NCBI GenBank assembly: GCA_036365455.1
Contig: JAWQUS010000020.1
Location: 8,281,001-8,345,000, forward strand
Reading direction: 5' to 3'
DNA length: 64,000 nt
Source: Macrosoma leucophasiata
Taxonomy: Eukaryota > Arthropoda > Insecta > Lepidoptera > Hedylidae
Shown: one piece after another, positions 23,310 to 34,609 of the stretch
Numbering within the stretch: the first letter of the stretch is position 1
How the letters are laid out: every line of letters begins with the position of its first letter
Position numbers and translations under genes: made by a program
Notes under the pieces: generated by a model
What the model was told of the DNA's origin: nothing
Seen by the model: only the letters and a program-made list of their open reading frames with translations
Databases searched by the model: none

Positions 23310-24690
23310 ATGGCTAGTTAATCACATAACCATTTTTTCTGTAATCTATGAATGTATGTTTCAGGATCTACGTTATCATACTGCCATTGTATGGATTTGA
23401 TGCCAGAATAATTTTGATCTAAATAGGTACGGTGTGTTAATTATTGTCATGCAAAATATTAACCTACCGTAGGTTAATATTCTGTAAAAAAATACCTAGT
23501 CCTTGATACAGCTATCGTCCAATTTAACAAGGGCTTATTGTATATCCGTTCGCTATTATTAAACAACCTTATAGGTAACTGATACAAACTGAACTGAGAT
23601 GTTTGATAAAAATATATACATGAATGAACAGCTAACAGATTTTTGACAGAAATCCATACAAAGCAGTGAATTATGGACGCAAATTTATGAAGAGACGTAA
23701 AGAATGCAATTTCGCATAAAACAAATTCAGGTAGGTACCTGTGTTCGCGGTATTTTCAGTATCAGCCAGATACGCATTCCGTTTCGGTAAACAATGCGAA
23801 ACAATTGATTTACATAAGTTCACACCTGTTTTTCCTAAAGGACGAGCAGAACTTCATAGTTACATACATGCATAGTTACATATCCTACATTTCGTTCCTT
23901 CCTTTACGTTCTTTGAGCGCCAATTCCACTTGTAGCATAAAATCATTCATCAGGCACGATTCCAAACTCCGAGGAATGCCACTGAAAATTTTTCCAGTTG
24001 GAAAAATCCTAATTCCTTACTTTTTTCAGTGAAAATAAATTATATTTTGTTTTGGCTTACAGCAAAATGTTTGAAAAAACTGTAATAACTAGTTACTTCA
24101 GTGTGATTGATGTAATCGAAGTCCAATTTGCTCTTTTATCTCATTTTCAGGATAGTTACTGTCGCAAATGACATAAAAAAAACTTAAGCCTAAACCTAAC
24201 CAATAACTAATGTTAGTTATTGGCTAATGTTAGTTATTGGTTAGATAGCATCACATCTGTATAATGACCGCCGGTTTATGTGTTGATGATATATTATATA
24301 TGGCTGTCATATTCACATACTATCAATGGAACTGCTTCAGATATTTTCATCAAAATCATTTAAAAGAATTCCAGAACAGGATGTAGTCTCGCAGAACAAA
24401 AACGACACCTATCGATATACTATGCATAGGTATCCCGTTTCAGATACAACCCTATGCTATATTATTGTTCGACTTCGAAACAATACAAACGAGCTACGCT
24501 CCGCGATATCACAGTACACATATGAACAGTACGGAAACTACGAACAAATCGTTCGAAACGGCACACTCACACAAACATGCGCATCTACGAGGTCTCTAAG
24601 CGGTTCTCGCAGTGCTACAGTAGCGAGTGTCGCGGACTGTCGCGTCGAGACGAGCGGTCACGTTGCGATTTGTTTTTGCTTTCACGAGTG
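23310..24690. other. Intergenic DNA upstream of a candidate exon
   Basis: No gene proven. A 13-bp perfect inverted repeat with a 1-base loop lies at 23455-23481, and 'gttagttattgg' repeats occur at 24210-24240. GC and CpG content rises from about 24480 towards 24690, as expected near a promoter or 5' UTR. The 150-codon open frame at 24326-24778 has no recognisable motif and overlaps the candidate exon in another frame. Confidence 0.4.
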
Positions 24691-24698
24691 TTTTAAAG

Positions 24699-24763
24699 AT
24701 GCCACTAGCGTATTGCGTGGAATACGACTGTTTGAACTCTGCATCATCAAAAGCGGAGGTATC
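24699..24763 (+). CDS. Candidate first coding exon of a THAP-domain protein
   Basis: An ATG with A at -3 opens a short frame encoding MPLAYCVEYDCLNSASSKAE followed by V-S. C6-x4-C11 followed by L-N reproduces the start of a THAP zinc finger (C-x2-4-C ... C-x2-H), which normally continues Val-Ser-Phe-His-x-Phe-Pro. The frame stops after V-S, but a donor-like GTAAGG begins inside the serine codon at 24764 (a second, GTATCG, is at 24759), so splicing at either could restore the motif. THAP fingers bind DNA in host regulators and in P-element-type transposases. No second exon with the F-H-x-F-P block was found downstream within the window. GC-richer sequence upstream fits a 5' UTR. Chance similarity of a 22-residue frame is possible. 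Confidence 0.35.
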
Positions 24764-24834
24764 GTAAGGCAAAAATAATGTATTGTTATAATATCTAACA
24801 TATTTAAAAAAATCTCGTGTGGTAGTGTTTGTAA

Positions 24835-25028
24835 CAATACTCCTCCGCAGCGGCAAGACCGATCAGTATGAAATTTTGTGTGTATAGTTGGTAGGTATGA
24901 GAATCGGTTGTAGTCTTTTTTTATATCCCTAAATGGTGAGGATGATTCTTACCAAATTTTTTTTTTCGATTTTTTGGACATTTAATTTGTTTATACCTCT
25001 AAGGCGATACGAAGTTCGTCGGGCAGCT
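24835..25028 (+). mobile_element. Helitron remnant, 3' end
   Basis: 'gaccgatcagtatgaaattt' and the end 'gcgatacgaagttcgtcgggcagcta' are typical of the non-coding 3' part of lepidopteran Helitrons. The terminal CTAG has become CTAT. Confidence 0.4.
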
Positions 25029-27000
25029 ATTTATTAAGATTGTACTGTCGTAAGAACTATAAATGGGCTTAGTTTCCATACTGTTTGTATCTATACTGTG
25101 GCGATATTTTCGATATAACTATGGTTTGCCATTTTTGCGAGTAACACAGTATTAGAGGAGTCACACACGCCTTTACGACGGGTCGATATATTTATCTATC
25201 AGTAAGTACAATCAGTTTACTGATTTCTGCTGTCAGAAATGTGTTTGTCTCAAATGAATTTCGATGAAATTTTTATCTAAACTAAAACTGAACTAGGACA
25301 CTACGTTGTATGTAAAACCATTGAAAATATGTGCCGTAGAAAACATCATATCGAATTTTCTATTCCATTACCATACTAAATTGAACGAATCAATTGTTTA
25401 TTATAATAAGTCTTAGTAGTTTAGCAACCCATACCTACAATACAGTTTTAATTTTGCCTTGATCCAAGTATGAAGAGTAAAATTAAATTTCGCAAGCCAA
25501 AATTAGCTCTAGCGAATTCTTTGAGCCATGTTTATGTTGCTTTCAGTATCAGTGCCAGATACATCTACCTACCGGACGTACGGTAAGTAAACCACGCAAA
25601 ACCGTTACCTTTTCAGATAATACGTCCTTTCTTGGTTATCCAATATTGATAACTGTTATAATAGATAACAGTTATCAATATTGGATATAATATATAGATA
25701 ACGAGAAATTACCGATTAGTAAGACTTTTTTGATAAACTGAAAAAGCAACAGTTATCCGTGGCTCCCCTATACGTCTGTTAAGTGTGTACAAACTTAAAG
25801 CACATTGCTTTATAAAGATAATAATTTATATAGTTACGTAGCTAACTCCATTTTTACCACTATTGTAAGTTTTAGTGTGATGATTGCTAAAGATTGAACA
25901 TCGACAATCAATACGAAAATATAACAATCTCATTACAAAATAGCTGATTTTATTTGTGTGAGATAAATAGAAACGCTATACTCACCAGAAATTATTTTTC
26001 AAGTAGAAATATCTGCTAGTCGGAGTAGTGTAAGTACTATCGGAGGGCAACTTTGTTAATGTTCAGTTGTTTTATGGACTCTTATTTTTGTAATTACCTC
26101 TTTTTTGCTCACCAAATGTCTTAATAGGCAAGCCCATCCAAAACACAAAAAAAACAATGCGCAGATATGTTATAAATCAGTTTGAATTATCAATCTTATT
26201 ACGGTCACAACAGCAATTTGGCACGACAATAAAACAAATTAACACCACAACATAACTACTCACGATTTCTTAAATGTGACCTGATCACGAAAAGTATAGT
26301 AAAAATTGTCAATTTAAATCTGTGCTGCGTAATAACGTATCTTGCAACGTACGGCAACACGTGACGATTATTTTTAAAAATCTTTCAGTAGGTATCTTAC
26401 TATACTCACTAATGAGATAGGAAATGATGCCGCGCCTTCGTGCCAAATGCAAAGCGGACAGACACGTTGAAATGCACGTAATTATTCTCCTAATTACTTA
26501 ACACATTTTTGTAATGTCTCGAAGTCAAAATTTTATGTAGGTAAATTAAATTGTGATTAAAACGGAATTGTACTAACAAATAGTAAAACTAGAATTAAAG
26601 CAATTGTTACGCTCTTTGTATGCTACTTATATTGTTTCTGAATAATAAAAATAGAATTATTAAAATTATTATTTTGAGTAAGACAAGTACAATTTTATTG
26701 ACTTCAAGTTTAGTCTAGTTCAAAGCATAAATAATAAATAAGAATTAACCTTCAAATGTCCCACAAAGTATTATTTTTGTTGCTAAATGATACGCCACGA
26801 CCACGACACACTCACGCGATGGGTGTGTCGTGTACGTCACAATAAAAAACAAATACTTCAGGCGGCTCTACATCGTCGCATACACACTTTTTATTTTGCG
26901 TGCCTATTTTAAGACCATCTACAGGAGACCCCTATATTAATTTAATTAAAAAAATTCTAGTTATAGGTACTTACTTCCATATCCATACATAAAATAAAAG
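25029..27000. other. Intergenic DNA
   Basis: No gene recognised. It contains the perfect palindrome at 25637-25687. At 26800-26890 there is a CpG-containing patch ('gggtgtgtcgtgtacgtcac'). Confidence 0.45.
25637..25687. repeat. Perfect 23-bp inverted repeat, 5-bp loop
   Basis: tatccaatattgataactg... is exactly mirrored after the spacer aatag (25660-25664). Could extrude a cruciform or be a tiny MITE. Confidence 0.9.
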
Positions 27001-27004
27001 AGTA

Positions 27005-27300
27005 AAAATCGAGTGTCTGTTTTTTTTTTCCAAAAAACTGATAAAGGGCGATTAATGAAGAGTAATAGAAACCAAAAAAAACAATTTTTGGAATTTTGTC
27101 TGTTTGTCTGTCTGTCTCGAATCTACTCAACCAATTTGAACGCGGTTTTCACAGTGGTGTGGGTTACATATAATAAGAAGCGTTGTCAAAACTTTGTTCA
27201 AAATCGGTTATATTCAAAACTTTTAAACAGAGTTGAATGCGGTTTACATAGAGCTAGAATTTTTACTTTGTTTTATCGATATCATTAAAGACACAGCAGT
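27005..27300 (+). mobile_element. Helitron remnant, 5' region
   Basis: The sequence 'aaaatcgagtgtctgttttt' followed by 'gtctgtttgtctgtctgtc' and 'ctcaaccaatttgaacgcgg' parallels the 5' region of the Helitron at 46421. No ends could be fixed. Confidence 0.4.
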
Positions 27301-27460
27301 CTCTATTGAATTTTAATAAAAAATAACACATTGAACTGAATGGTGACAAGCGCCATAGATGGTGATGAATTACTTTAAAAAGTCTTTAGAATTTACTATA
27401 AGTCCATTATAGGTCTGGATAATTGTATTTCCCACAAGTTAAAGACAAGCTGAATGGGAC

Positions 27461-28081
27461 GCTGCGTACACAATTTGTTGTGAACGTAGCGTCCTTGACC
27501 ATGTGACCTATTTCTGCCAAAGGTCATAGTGACGTGGCCAAGGACACGATTATTTGACCCCTCGCCCAAATGTAACTTAAATTTAGATGCCTATTGCTGG
27601 TGGTGGAGTAAGATAGTTGATGAAAATGTAAAAATGAAATGAGATTCTGATGTAAAATGAAATGAGATTCTGAAGTTTGAAGGAAAAATATGTTTCCTTT
27701 CATCAAAGTGATAATAATTTATTATATGTTATATTTTATTTTAAATTAGCAAATAGGTAAGTATGAAACCGTTCAGCAAGCAATACTGTGACACATCAAC
27801 CACACAACATAGCTAGGTTCTATCGTAGATGCTGATGAAATAACTCGTCATTGACAAGTACTTCATTATACTGACTACAGTGCTAGGAACAATAAAGAAC
27901 TAACACTGTTATTACAGTCATACGATAGATACCTACACAAAAATTAAATACCTATGAAATTCACGAAGACACTGCGTACACAAATTGTTTGATGACGAGG
28001 CATACTTGACCACGTGACCTATTTTTGTTGAAGGTCACCGTGACGTGGCAAGGACACGACTGTTTGACCCCACGCCCAAAT
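27461..28081 (+). repeat. Pair of ~110-bp direct repeats
   Basis: 27462-27571 and 27972-28080 are clearly related ('ctgcgtacacaa', 'gtgacctattt', 'caaggacacga', 'cgcccaaat'), 510 bp apart in the same orientation. Each holds AGGTCA-NNN-TGACGT (27521-27535, 28032-28046), which overlaps an AGGTCA nuclear-receptor half site and a TGACGT core. The ~400 bp between the copies is unique. The short frames across the copies are not convincing. Confidence 0.7.
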
Positions 28082-28431
28082 CTACTGGCATGAGCCCAAA
28101 ATATGAATATAGCAGTGTTATCCTTTGTATGTTTTTGTTTGTTGACTTTCATTATATAGGTAGATAAGTATAGTTAGGCAGCGCATAAAAATTAAACGAA
28201 AGTGGGTGGTCTCGAATTAAAGACCCTTTTCACATGTCTTCTTTCAACACGTCTTTTTGCTATTTATCTTTTCTTTAGGGCGAGTTTCAAACGTTCGTTT
28301 ACACTGTATGTCGAAGAAAACCTAGTAAAAAATGATACTGTGCTTTATTGATCGGAGGTACTGTAGTAGAGACTGCTAAATAAATTTCAATCCTGAAGGA
28401 CTGTAGTCCTTACTGATCTTGCCGAGCTATA

Positions 28432-29012
28432 CCCCATTCAGATAAACTTGGCACAAAAGGTAAACAAATATGGCGTACGGAAAAAAATAGTGATGTGAAT
28501 AATTGAGTGATCTAGGTCCTTAGAATGAGTATTTGAATATGAAAGATAATGATCGCCAGTGTATACCTACATCCATAAAAAAATCGTACACCTTTTTTTT
28601 TTAATATTTAATGTATTACCTGTAATTTAAACGACGAAAACTTTTTAAATGATCAGTTTTTCGTAAATCCTGCAAAGAATTTAAATAAAGTAATCATCAT
28701 TTACATTGGATAACATTCCGTTCTCTATCCTTGTTTTGTTCATTTAATCCCATCCCTATAACTGAACGTCAAACTCGAACGTAGTCTATATAATCTGTGG
28801 AAAGTAGTTGCGTCGTAATTACGAAAATTGTAAATTAATGTAATTTACTAAGTGAATTTGCACTGTTTTGTTTATGAAATCAATGTGTAATATAATAATG
28901 TGTTATAAACTGGTGTCCTGAATCAATTGCAGTCTGTAATTCTCCTGGAATATCGTTATTTGTGACCGAGGGATGTTTGTTTACCATTTGTGCCAAGTTT
29001 ATCTGAATGGAG
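28432..29012. mobile_element. Tc1/mariner-type MITE (581 bp) with TA duplication
   Basis: Terminal inverted repeats of ~37 bp ('CATTCAGATAAACTTGGCAC' and complement) differ at only a few positions. TA flanks both ends (28430-28431 and 29013-29014). The interior is AT-rich and without an open frame, so it is non-autonomous. Confidence 0.8.
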
Positions 29013-29014
29013 TA

Positions 29015-29640
29015 TTTTGTACATTAACATGAAAATGAAAAGAAAAAATTTAATCATATTTTTTGGTTTAGGTACTATTCATACTTTTTGTTTCTATTTC
29101 AAGGGAACTATGCCAAAAAAGCTATTATATTTGCCCTAAGTCGTTAACGGATACTCCGTAAATTATGACCAAATGAATTATCTTGATATTCGATTCTGAA
29201 ACGTAGGTAGTACATTGTTTCCTTCGGAATTCCTCTAGATGCGCTCTACGCAGGTACAATAAAAACATAACTTAATTAGAAGTCTAGAATATACCTGGTG
29301 TTTTTATTTTGATCTCACCTGGAAATCAACGGTTATAAATCTTATCTCTCATTTGTACGAGGTACTTTTTAATTCGTGCTCTTTTTATGCTTTTATAAAT
29401 TATTGTTGAAACGGAAATAAGTTTAGCAAATTTAAATTTTTATGCACTTAATTGAAAACATATTAAGTTTTGAAATAAATCCACCAGTTCCATTATATAA
29501 TTACAAAACCTGATATTAACACCGAGACACTTTAATCGTGTCTTACATATTATGTACTTAATTAATTCTGTAAGTATTTTTTAAGCAAGATGCATAAATT
29601 AAGCAACATCTACGCAGTATCCTACATAATTGCAAAATTT
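29015..29640. other. AT-rich intergenic DNA
   Basis: Nothing recognised. Confidence 0.5.
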
Positions 29641-29650
29641 AAGTATAAAA

Positions 29651-29971
29651 AAACGTAACTTCACGCCTGTGATCCACGAAGGGGTAGGCAGAGGTAAATG
29701 CATGCATTCAAGCATACATGCAAAAACACCCACAATTCGCCGGTTACGTTTTGGCCCATTGTAACAGGTGGCGAGCCTGTTTACATCACCAGGCACATTA
29801 CCAAACTTCGAGGTACTGGGCAATCTAGACTATCTAAAATTTCAAAAATACAATAGAACCAGAGATAAAGGACTTTACACCATTATCTCTGATAGCCCCC
29901 TACCCCGAATCGAACCCAGGACCCCAGCGTAGTAGTAGTAGCCTGCTACCACTAGGCTACTGAGGCAGTTC
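29651..29971 (-). mobile_element. Full-length tRNA-derived SINE (type B) with 9-bp target duplication
   Basis: On the minus strand: 'ctgcctcagtagcctagtgg' (A box TAGCCTAGTGG), a GGTTCGATTCG B box, the body 'cagtacctcgaagtttggtaatg', and the end 'ggcgtgaagttacg' plus a T-run. Perfect AGTATAAAA duplications flank it at 29642-29650 and 29972-29980, so this copy defines the full element of ~320 bp. The open frame at 29599-29823 is part of the SINE. Confidence 0.85.
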
Positions 29972-30734
29972 AGTATAAAATTCAGCTCATCTACCCATTG
30001 AACAAATAATAATATGTTAACTTATATAAGCCAGTAGTTATCTTTAAGAGTACCCAAACATACGTTTGAAATGTAAGTGACTACAAACTTCACCAAAGAA
30101 TTCAAGATTACGTTACTGCGCAATGCAGCGTGGATATACGATTTATCTACGGCTTCAATGTCACTTTTTATGTACGTACACTACCTACCTTCTATTTCTC
30201 ATTTAACTAGATTGCATGAAGTTGTGTAAAATTGTATACCACTGCAAATATATTTCTTTTTAAGGTTCTGTTATTTTGTTTTGAGCAAGGGAACACTCAT
30301 AATATACTCAATCATACTCGTGCGTCTATCTGTCTGACCGCCTGTCCGTCTGTCCCTCACAACCAATGTCCTCCGAAAGTACTAAACAGGTTGATTTAAA
30401 AAGATAATGCGCCTGTTTATAGGAAGGTTGGCCCGCTTATAAAATTCTCCGTCCAGTAGAATTATTTGGCGTGTTAAAATAGTTCAATCGAACCAATATT
30501 TTATTTGATATGAATGGATCTAAAAAGCCGAGCGAAACTCAAGATTAAGATTATTACACACATATGCATTTAGTAAAAAGCGGTTATTTTAATATGTATT
30601 ACAAAAAGACAATTCAATTTTAATTCATTTGTGTAGATAACATCACATTATAAGAATTTGGCGATATATTATAAAAAAAAGTATGAAAAACTATATTTTA
30701 TATCTGTAAATCTTTTTACAAAATTATTCACCGA

Positions 30735-30920
30735 GACTTCCCACAAAGTGGTGAGCTTGTTGACATCATCGCGGTACTGGAAAACTTCCAAAGAATGGAA
30801 TAATTCCAATAGAACCAGGGATAAAGGATTTTACTCCTATATCTCTGGTAGTCCCGGACCCAGAAATCAAACCCAGAACTCCTGCGTAGAAGTAGTGGCC
30901 TATTGCTACCAGATTAGTGA
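30735..30920 (-). repeat. tRNA-derived SINE (type B), partial
   Basis: Head and mid-body in minus orientation: 'ctggtagtcccggacccag', 'cctgcgtagaagtagtggcc'. The tail third is missing. Confidence 0.6.
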
Positions 30921-30933
30921 TGAACATAATTAA

Positions 30934-31251
30934 TACTTAATTATTACGAATCAGTATTATAATAAAACCACGTCTTCATACAAGACGAATTTCACTCTGA
31001 GAGTCGAGCGGTTGGAATCTCGCCATAGAGTGAATTTCAATACCTATTTGGTGAGAGTCCCGACGAAGCACCTGCAGACTTTCATGAAGGAGGAGTTCTG
31101 GCCGCATGGAGTCTTATTAGGGAGGCCTTTGTATCGGGGACTTTCGGCATCTCTCCGGTTTGCGGCGGTGCGTGGAGCCGCGGGGACGAGGCAGACATCG
31201 ACTCGCGCGCACCCGACCAGTCCACTACTAGCTAAGCTAACGTCTGGTTAA
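30934..31251 (+). pseudogene. Retroelement-like ORF fragment with a WPxGV motif
   Basis: A frame open from stop to stop (106 codons, no ATG at the start) is markedly GC-richer than its surroundings, especially 31000-31240. It encodes ...NTYLVRVPTKHLQTFMKEEFWPHGV..., where the pattern [VK]-x-V-P-x(10-12)-FWPxGV resembles the C-terminal 'FP-like' domain found in proteins spread by insect non-LTR elements. The C-terminal ~40 residues are basic and of low complexity. No reverse transcriptase lies nearby. It is probably a retroelement ORF1 fragment; a cellular exon cannot be excluded (an AG acceptor-like site is at 30953-30954). Confidence 0.3.
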
Positions 31252-31658
31252 AAATTAAATACAACACAAATTACAGTCCACAAAACTATTTTATTCCACC
31301 TCAACATTTGTTTTACTTATAGTCTTACATTTGTAGCTTGAAATAAATTAATTAATTAAATTACTACCGAGCGAGTTCAACCATAGACAACCACTAATCA
31401 CTCTATAACTCGATCTATATCTAGAGAAACCTAATGTTTTTCATAATCATATTTCATTTAATAAGCCCGAGGTAAACATTATTTTATCAGACAGTGACTG
31501 AATAATGTTTATAATGGAAATCTGTGTTATCTCCATACAAGATCTCCCAGATTTTCCTTACAGGCTCACGTGTGAGATGAATCATGTATATTATTCATCA
31601 TGTAAAGGCGCGTACACATAGTAGTAACTTAACATTTAAATTTACCAGTGGTACACAT

Positions 31659-31970
31659 TTTTACTGATGGTAGAGCTCCAGTGTCGGAGCTCGCGGGCGA
31701 AGGCACCACCACATTACCTACATTACTTGCTACTAAATGGTAGCACGTATATTAGGTAATGCGGCAATGTTCAGCACTGTCGTGTTCCGGTCAGGTGGCA
31801 ATGTACGGCCCTGTTATTTCTGGCACAGAGACATAACATCTTAGGCCTCAGAAGTGGCAACTCATCTGCATTTTGATTTGGCCTTTGTGTGGATGTCTAT
31901 AGGCTGCGGTCATCACTTAACATCAATGTGAACAGGATTCTTGTTTGCCACTTTCATTACATAAAAAAAA
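31659..31970 (+). repeat. Family A repeat, full length
   Basis: Starts 'ttttactgatggtagagctc' and ends 'cactttcattacataaaaaaaaa'. About 312 bp and the best plus-strand reference copy in the window. Confidence 0.75.
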
Positions 31971-33400
31971 ACTGCTGCACCGATAACAAAACAGAAACAA
32001 AGAGTCGGGGGCTTCAACAACAGTCGTCAAAATGTTGAATGAGTGGGAAATGCTTCAGTATGCACATGCACCTTTTTAACTAAAAATAGCACCCTAATGA
32101 CGTAGTAAACACTCTTTATTTTAACGACTAAGGTTCACAGTTATAGTCAGATTCAGCTATTGTTTGTTTTATGACATAATAAAATTTAACTAGCCTGAGC
32201 AATATACTATAGACCGACATGGATATTTTGGCCTGATTGGATGATATTGACGTTACCTACCAGTGAGATAAAACTTCCTCACTTATGGAATACATATTAA
32301 CTAACTGTTATTTGCTAAAACTTTACTTTGATGATTCCGAAATATTTTTAGAACATGACAAATAGATATAGAATGTAAATTAGTATGTTTCGTTTTATGT
32401 TCTTTTTATTTTTCTATGAGAAAAAGGAATTTTACAAAACTAATTTGTAGCCCTTTCTTCATAACATAGGTAATATATTCATTGTTTAGGCTGTGATATT
32501 ATTATGAAAATTGTTTGAATAACATCGGTCTGGTTTTTGCAAAATTGGAAAAAATATGCAAAAAACAGTTTTTGCGGTGTTTGACAGACGACAGAAAAAT
32601 CCACAAATATAAATAGGAATTACAAAAGAAGAATCATATTTTTATACAATTTATTTACATTACTTTAGTTTCGTCATGAATTCTCAACAAGGTGACGACA
32701 GTTCGTAACATTACTCAATTAATATAAAAAGAATTCCATTTACAATTACACGCTTATATTTCATACGAGGCAAGAAATAACTTTTTCAAACGATTACGTA
32801 CGGCTTCTGTCCCATGAATGAAACAATGTAGGAAACTTACTGCGCTACGTGATACATGAGTATCAAGAATGATCGGTGTTTTTCCGCGAGTGTTTAAACA
32901 AACAAGTTCAAAGACCCCATCAGCTTTTCGACGTCAAAAAGTCTGGGAGTCCGGCAATATCTTCCGCTGGTTATTTTATAATGTTTAATTTTGTTGCCAC
33001 CTCTGAAAAGCACAGCCATTGTAAAGGCTTTTGAACGTATATCACTCCTTTCCCGGTGAAGGTAACGAGTTCAAATCTTAGAAGAAGGTCGGCAGGTGTG
33101 TCAGGACCGGGACATCTGGCGCTTTACACTCTCTGCCTACCCCGTGAGGGACTTGACGTCAATATACATAACAAACACACATTAAAAGACTTAATCTTAA
33201 TGTACGAAACTGTCTTAATCTACGAAAACACTTAGATATGACATACTATTCATGGCAAGTGAGTTCCACTTTAAGGGTGGTAGAGTTACAGGGAGTTCTA
33301 GGGCATCGTATCTGACGTCATTGGAACCGTTCAACTCCATCGTGTTCGGGTTAACTTAGATCTAAGTTAACCTTAAAGTTTATAACCAAACCGAACTAAA
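31971..33400. other. Intergenic DNA
   Basis: No gene. At 33040-33175 a stretch ending 'ctctgcctaccccgtgaggg' + 'cttgacgtcaatata' is a dispersed repeat end that recurs near 51330-51372. Confidence 0.45.
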
Positions 33401-33403
33401 TAA

Positions 33404-33833
33404 TAGGTTGGGGGAAAAGTCTTTTCGCATTATAGTATGTATGAACTTGTAATAAAATCTCTTTGGCTGTAGTATTTGTATCTGGCTGGTTTTGGTATCA
33501 TTGAAAGTTAAAATTTTAAAGAACATAATTCCAAATTCAAATTAGGCAAATGTGTGATTTTCATTTGTTTTTCGTACTGTCAAGATGAGTGAATCTAATG
33601 AAGAAATTCGATACATTTTAAAAATGTGCTACAAAAAAGGGAAAAATGCAACGCAAGCCGCGAAAAAAATTTGCGATGTTTATGGACCTAGTGCAGTGTC
33701 TGTGAGAGTAGCACAAATTTGGTTTAAGCGTTTTCAATCCGGAAATTTTGATGTCAAAGATGCACCTCGCTCTGGTCGTCCTATTACGGATAAAATGGAT
33801 GCCATTTTTGAAAATGGCATCCATTTCATCCAT
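33404..33833 (+). pseudogene. 5' fragment of a mariner transposon
   Basis: The left terminal repeat (TAGGTTGGGGGAAAAGTC, 33404) is followed by the 5' UTR and an ATG at 33585. The frame gives the N-terminal helix-turn-helix region of a mariner transposase (MSESNEEIRYIL... to ...SGRPITDKMDAIFE, ~75 residues), close to the copy at 62243-63131. At ~33811 the sequence folds back: 33793-33808 and 33811-33826 are a perfect 16-bp inverted repeat. The fragment then joins directly to family A sequence. The rest of the transposase, including the DDD catalytic domain, is absent. Confidence 0.85.
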
Positions 33834-33990
33834 TCACTCCCGAGGCCCAAGATGTTATGACATATATACATTACCGAACCTGACCGGAACACGATAGTGC
33901 TGAACACTACCATTTAGCGGCAAGTATATTAGGTAATGCGTTGATGCCTGCGCCCGCGAGCTCCGTCACTGGAGCCTTACCACCAGTAAA
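33834..33990 (-). repeat. Family A repeat fused to the mariner fragment
   Basis: Minus orientation from 'cactcccgaggcccaagatg' to 'ggagccttaccaccag'. A deletion removes part of the region around 33860. Confidence 0.7.
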
Positions 33991-34118
33991 AACTTACTAT
34001 CAACTGTAGGTATGCTTATTTGCCACTTCAGGAAATAAAAAAAATACTACTAGAAAGTTGTACAGACCTGTTATTACAAAAAAATACCCCTGCAATAGGC
34101 AATTAAATTATTTTTATC

Positions 34119-34387
34119 ATTTGAGGAGCAGGCGAACAAAACCGGATTTGTTAACATATAAAAAAAAAATCTTTTTGTGTGCCTCTGAAAGTAAACATCT
34201 ATGTATTACCAAAAGATTTTCAACCAATTCCGGCTCTATCGTATTCAAAATAAAGATGTAAATTTGCCTTTTCATGCAGAAACGGATTAGTCCTGTATAA
34301 ACTGTTTTTACTTCATTCAAACTTTATGCCCTCCTGTAAAAATCGTTGATTGGACAAGTCCGGGTTTGTTCGCCTACTCCTCATTTA
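34119..34387. mobile_element. MITE-like element with ~37-bp inverted termini
   Basis: 'atttgaggagcaggcgaacaaa' at the left is mirrored by 'tttgttcgcctactcctcattt' at the right. The ~270-bp unit has no credible coding frame. No duplication found. Confidence 0.6.
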
Positions 34388-34553
34388 CAAGAAGTTGATA
34401 CTCTAGTCCTCGTCAAGTGTAGAAGACAAAACAAAAACTACAGATGTACCCACGATCTACCTCTACAACTACAATGTTTAGTGAAGGTAGAATTATAGTT
34501 ACATCCTCCAGTGAAATGAGTGGAACAGACTACAAATTAATATTTTATGTAAG

Positions 34554-34608
34554 GGGCCTATATGCCTTTATTTATACCGGCCTTGGTATAATAAAGGCAT
34601 ATAGGCCT
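34554..34608. repeat. Hairpin of ~23-bp arms
   Basis: 'ggcctatatgcctttattta' is mirrored by 'ttataataaaggcatatagg' with one mismatch or bulge and a short GC loop. Confidence 0.75.
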
Positions 34609-34609
34609 T

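Noticed and set aside
24326..24778. 150-codon open frame as a gene
   Set aside because: No domain, no relatives recognised, and composition as for random frames; the THAP-like frame overlaps it in a different frame.
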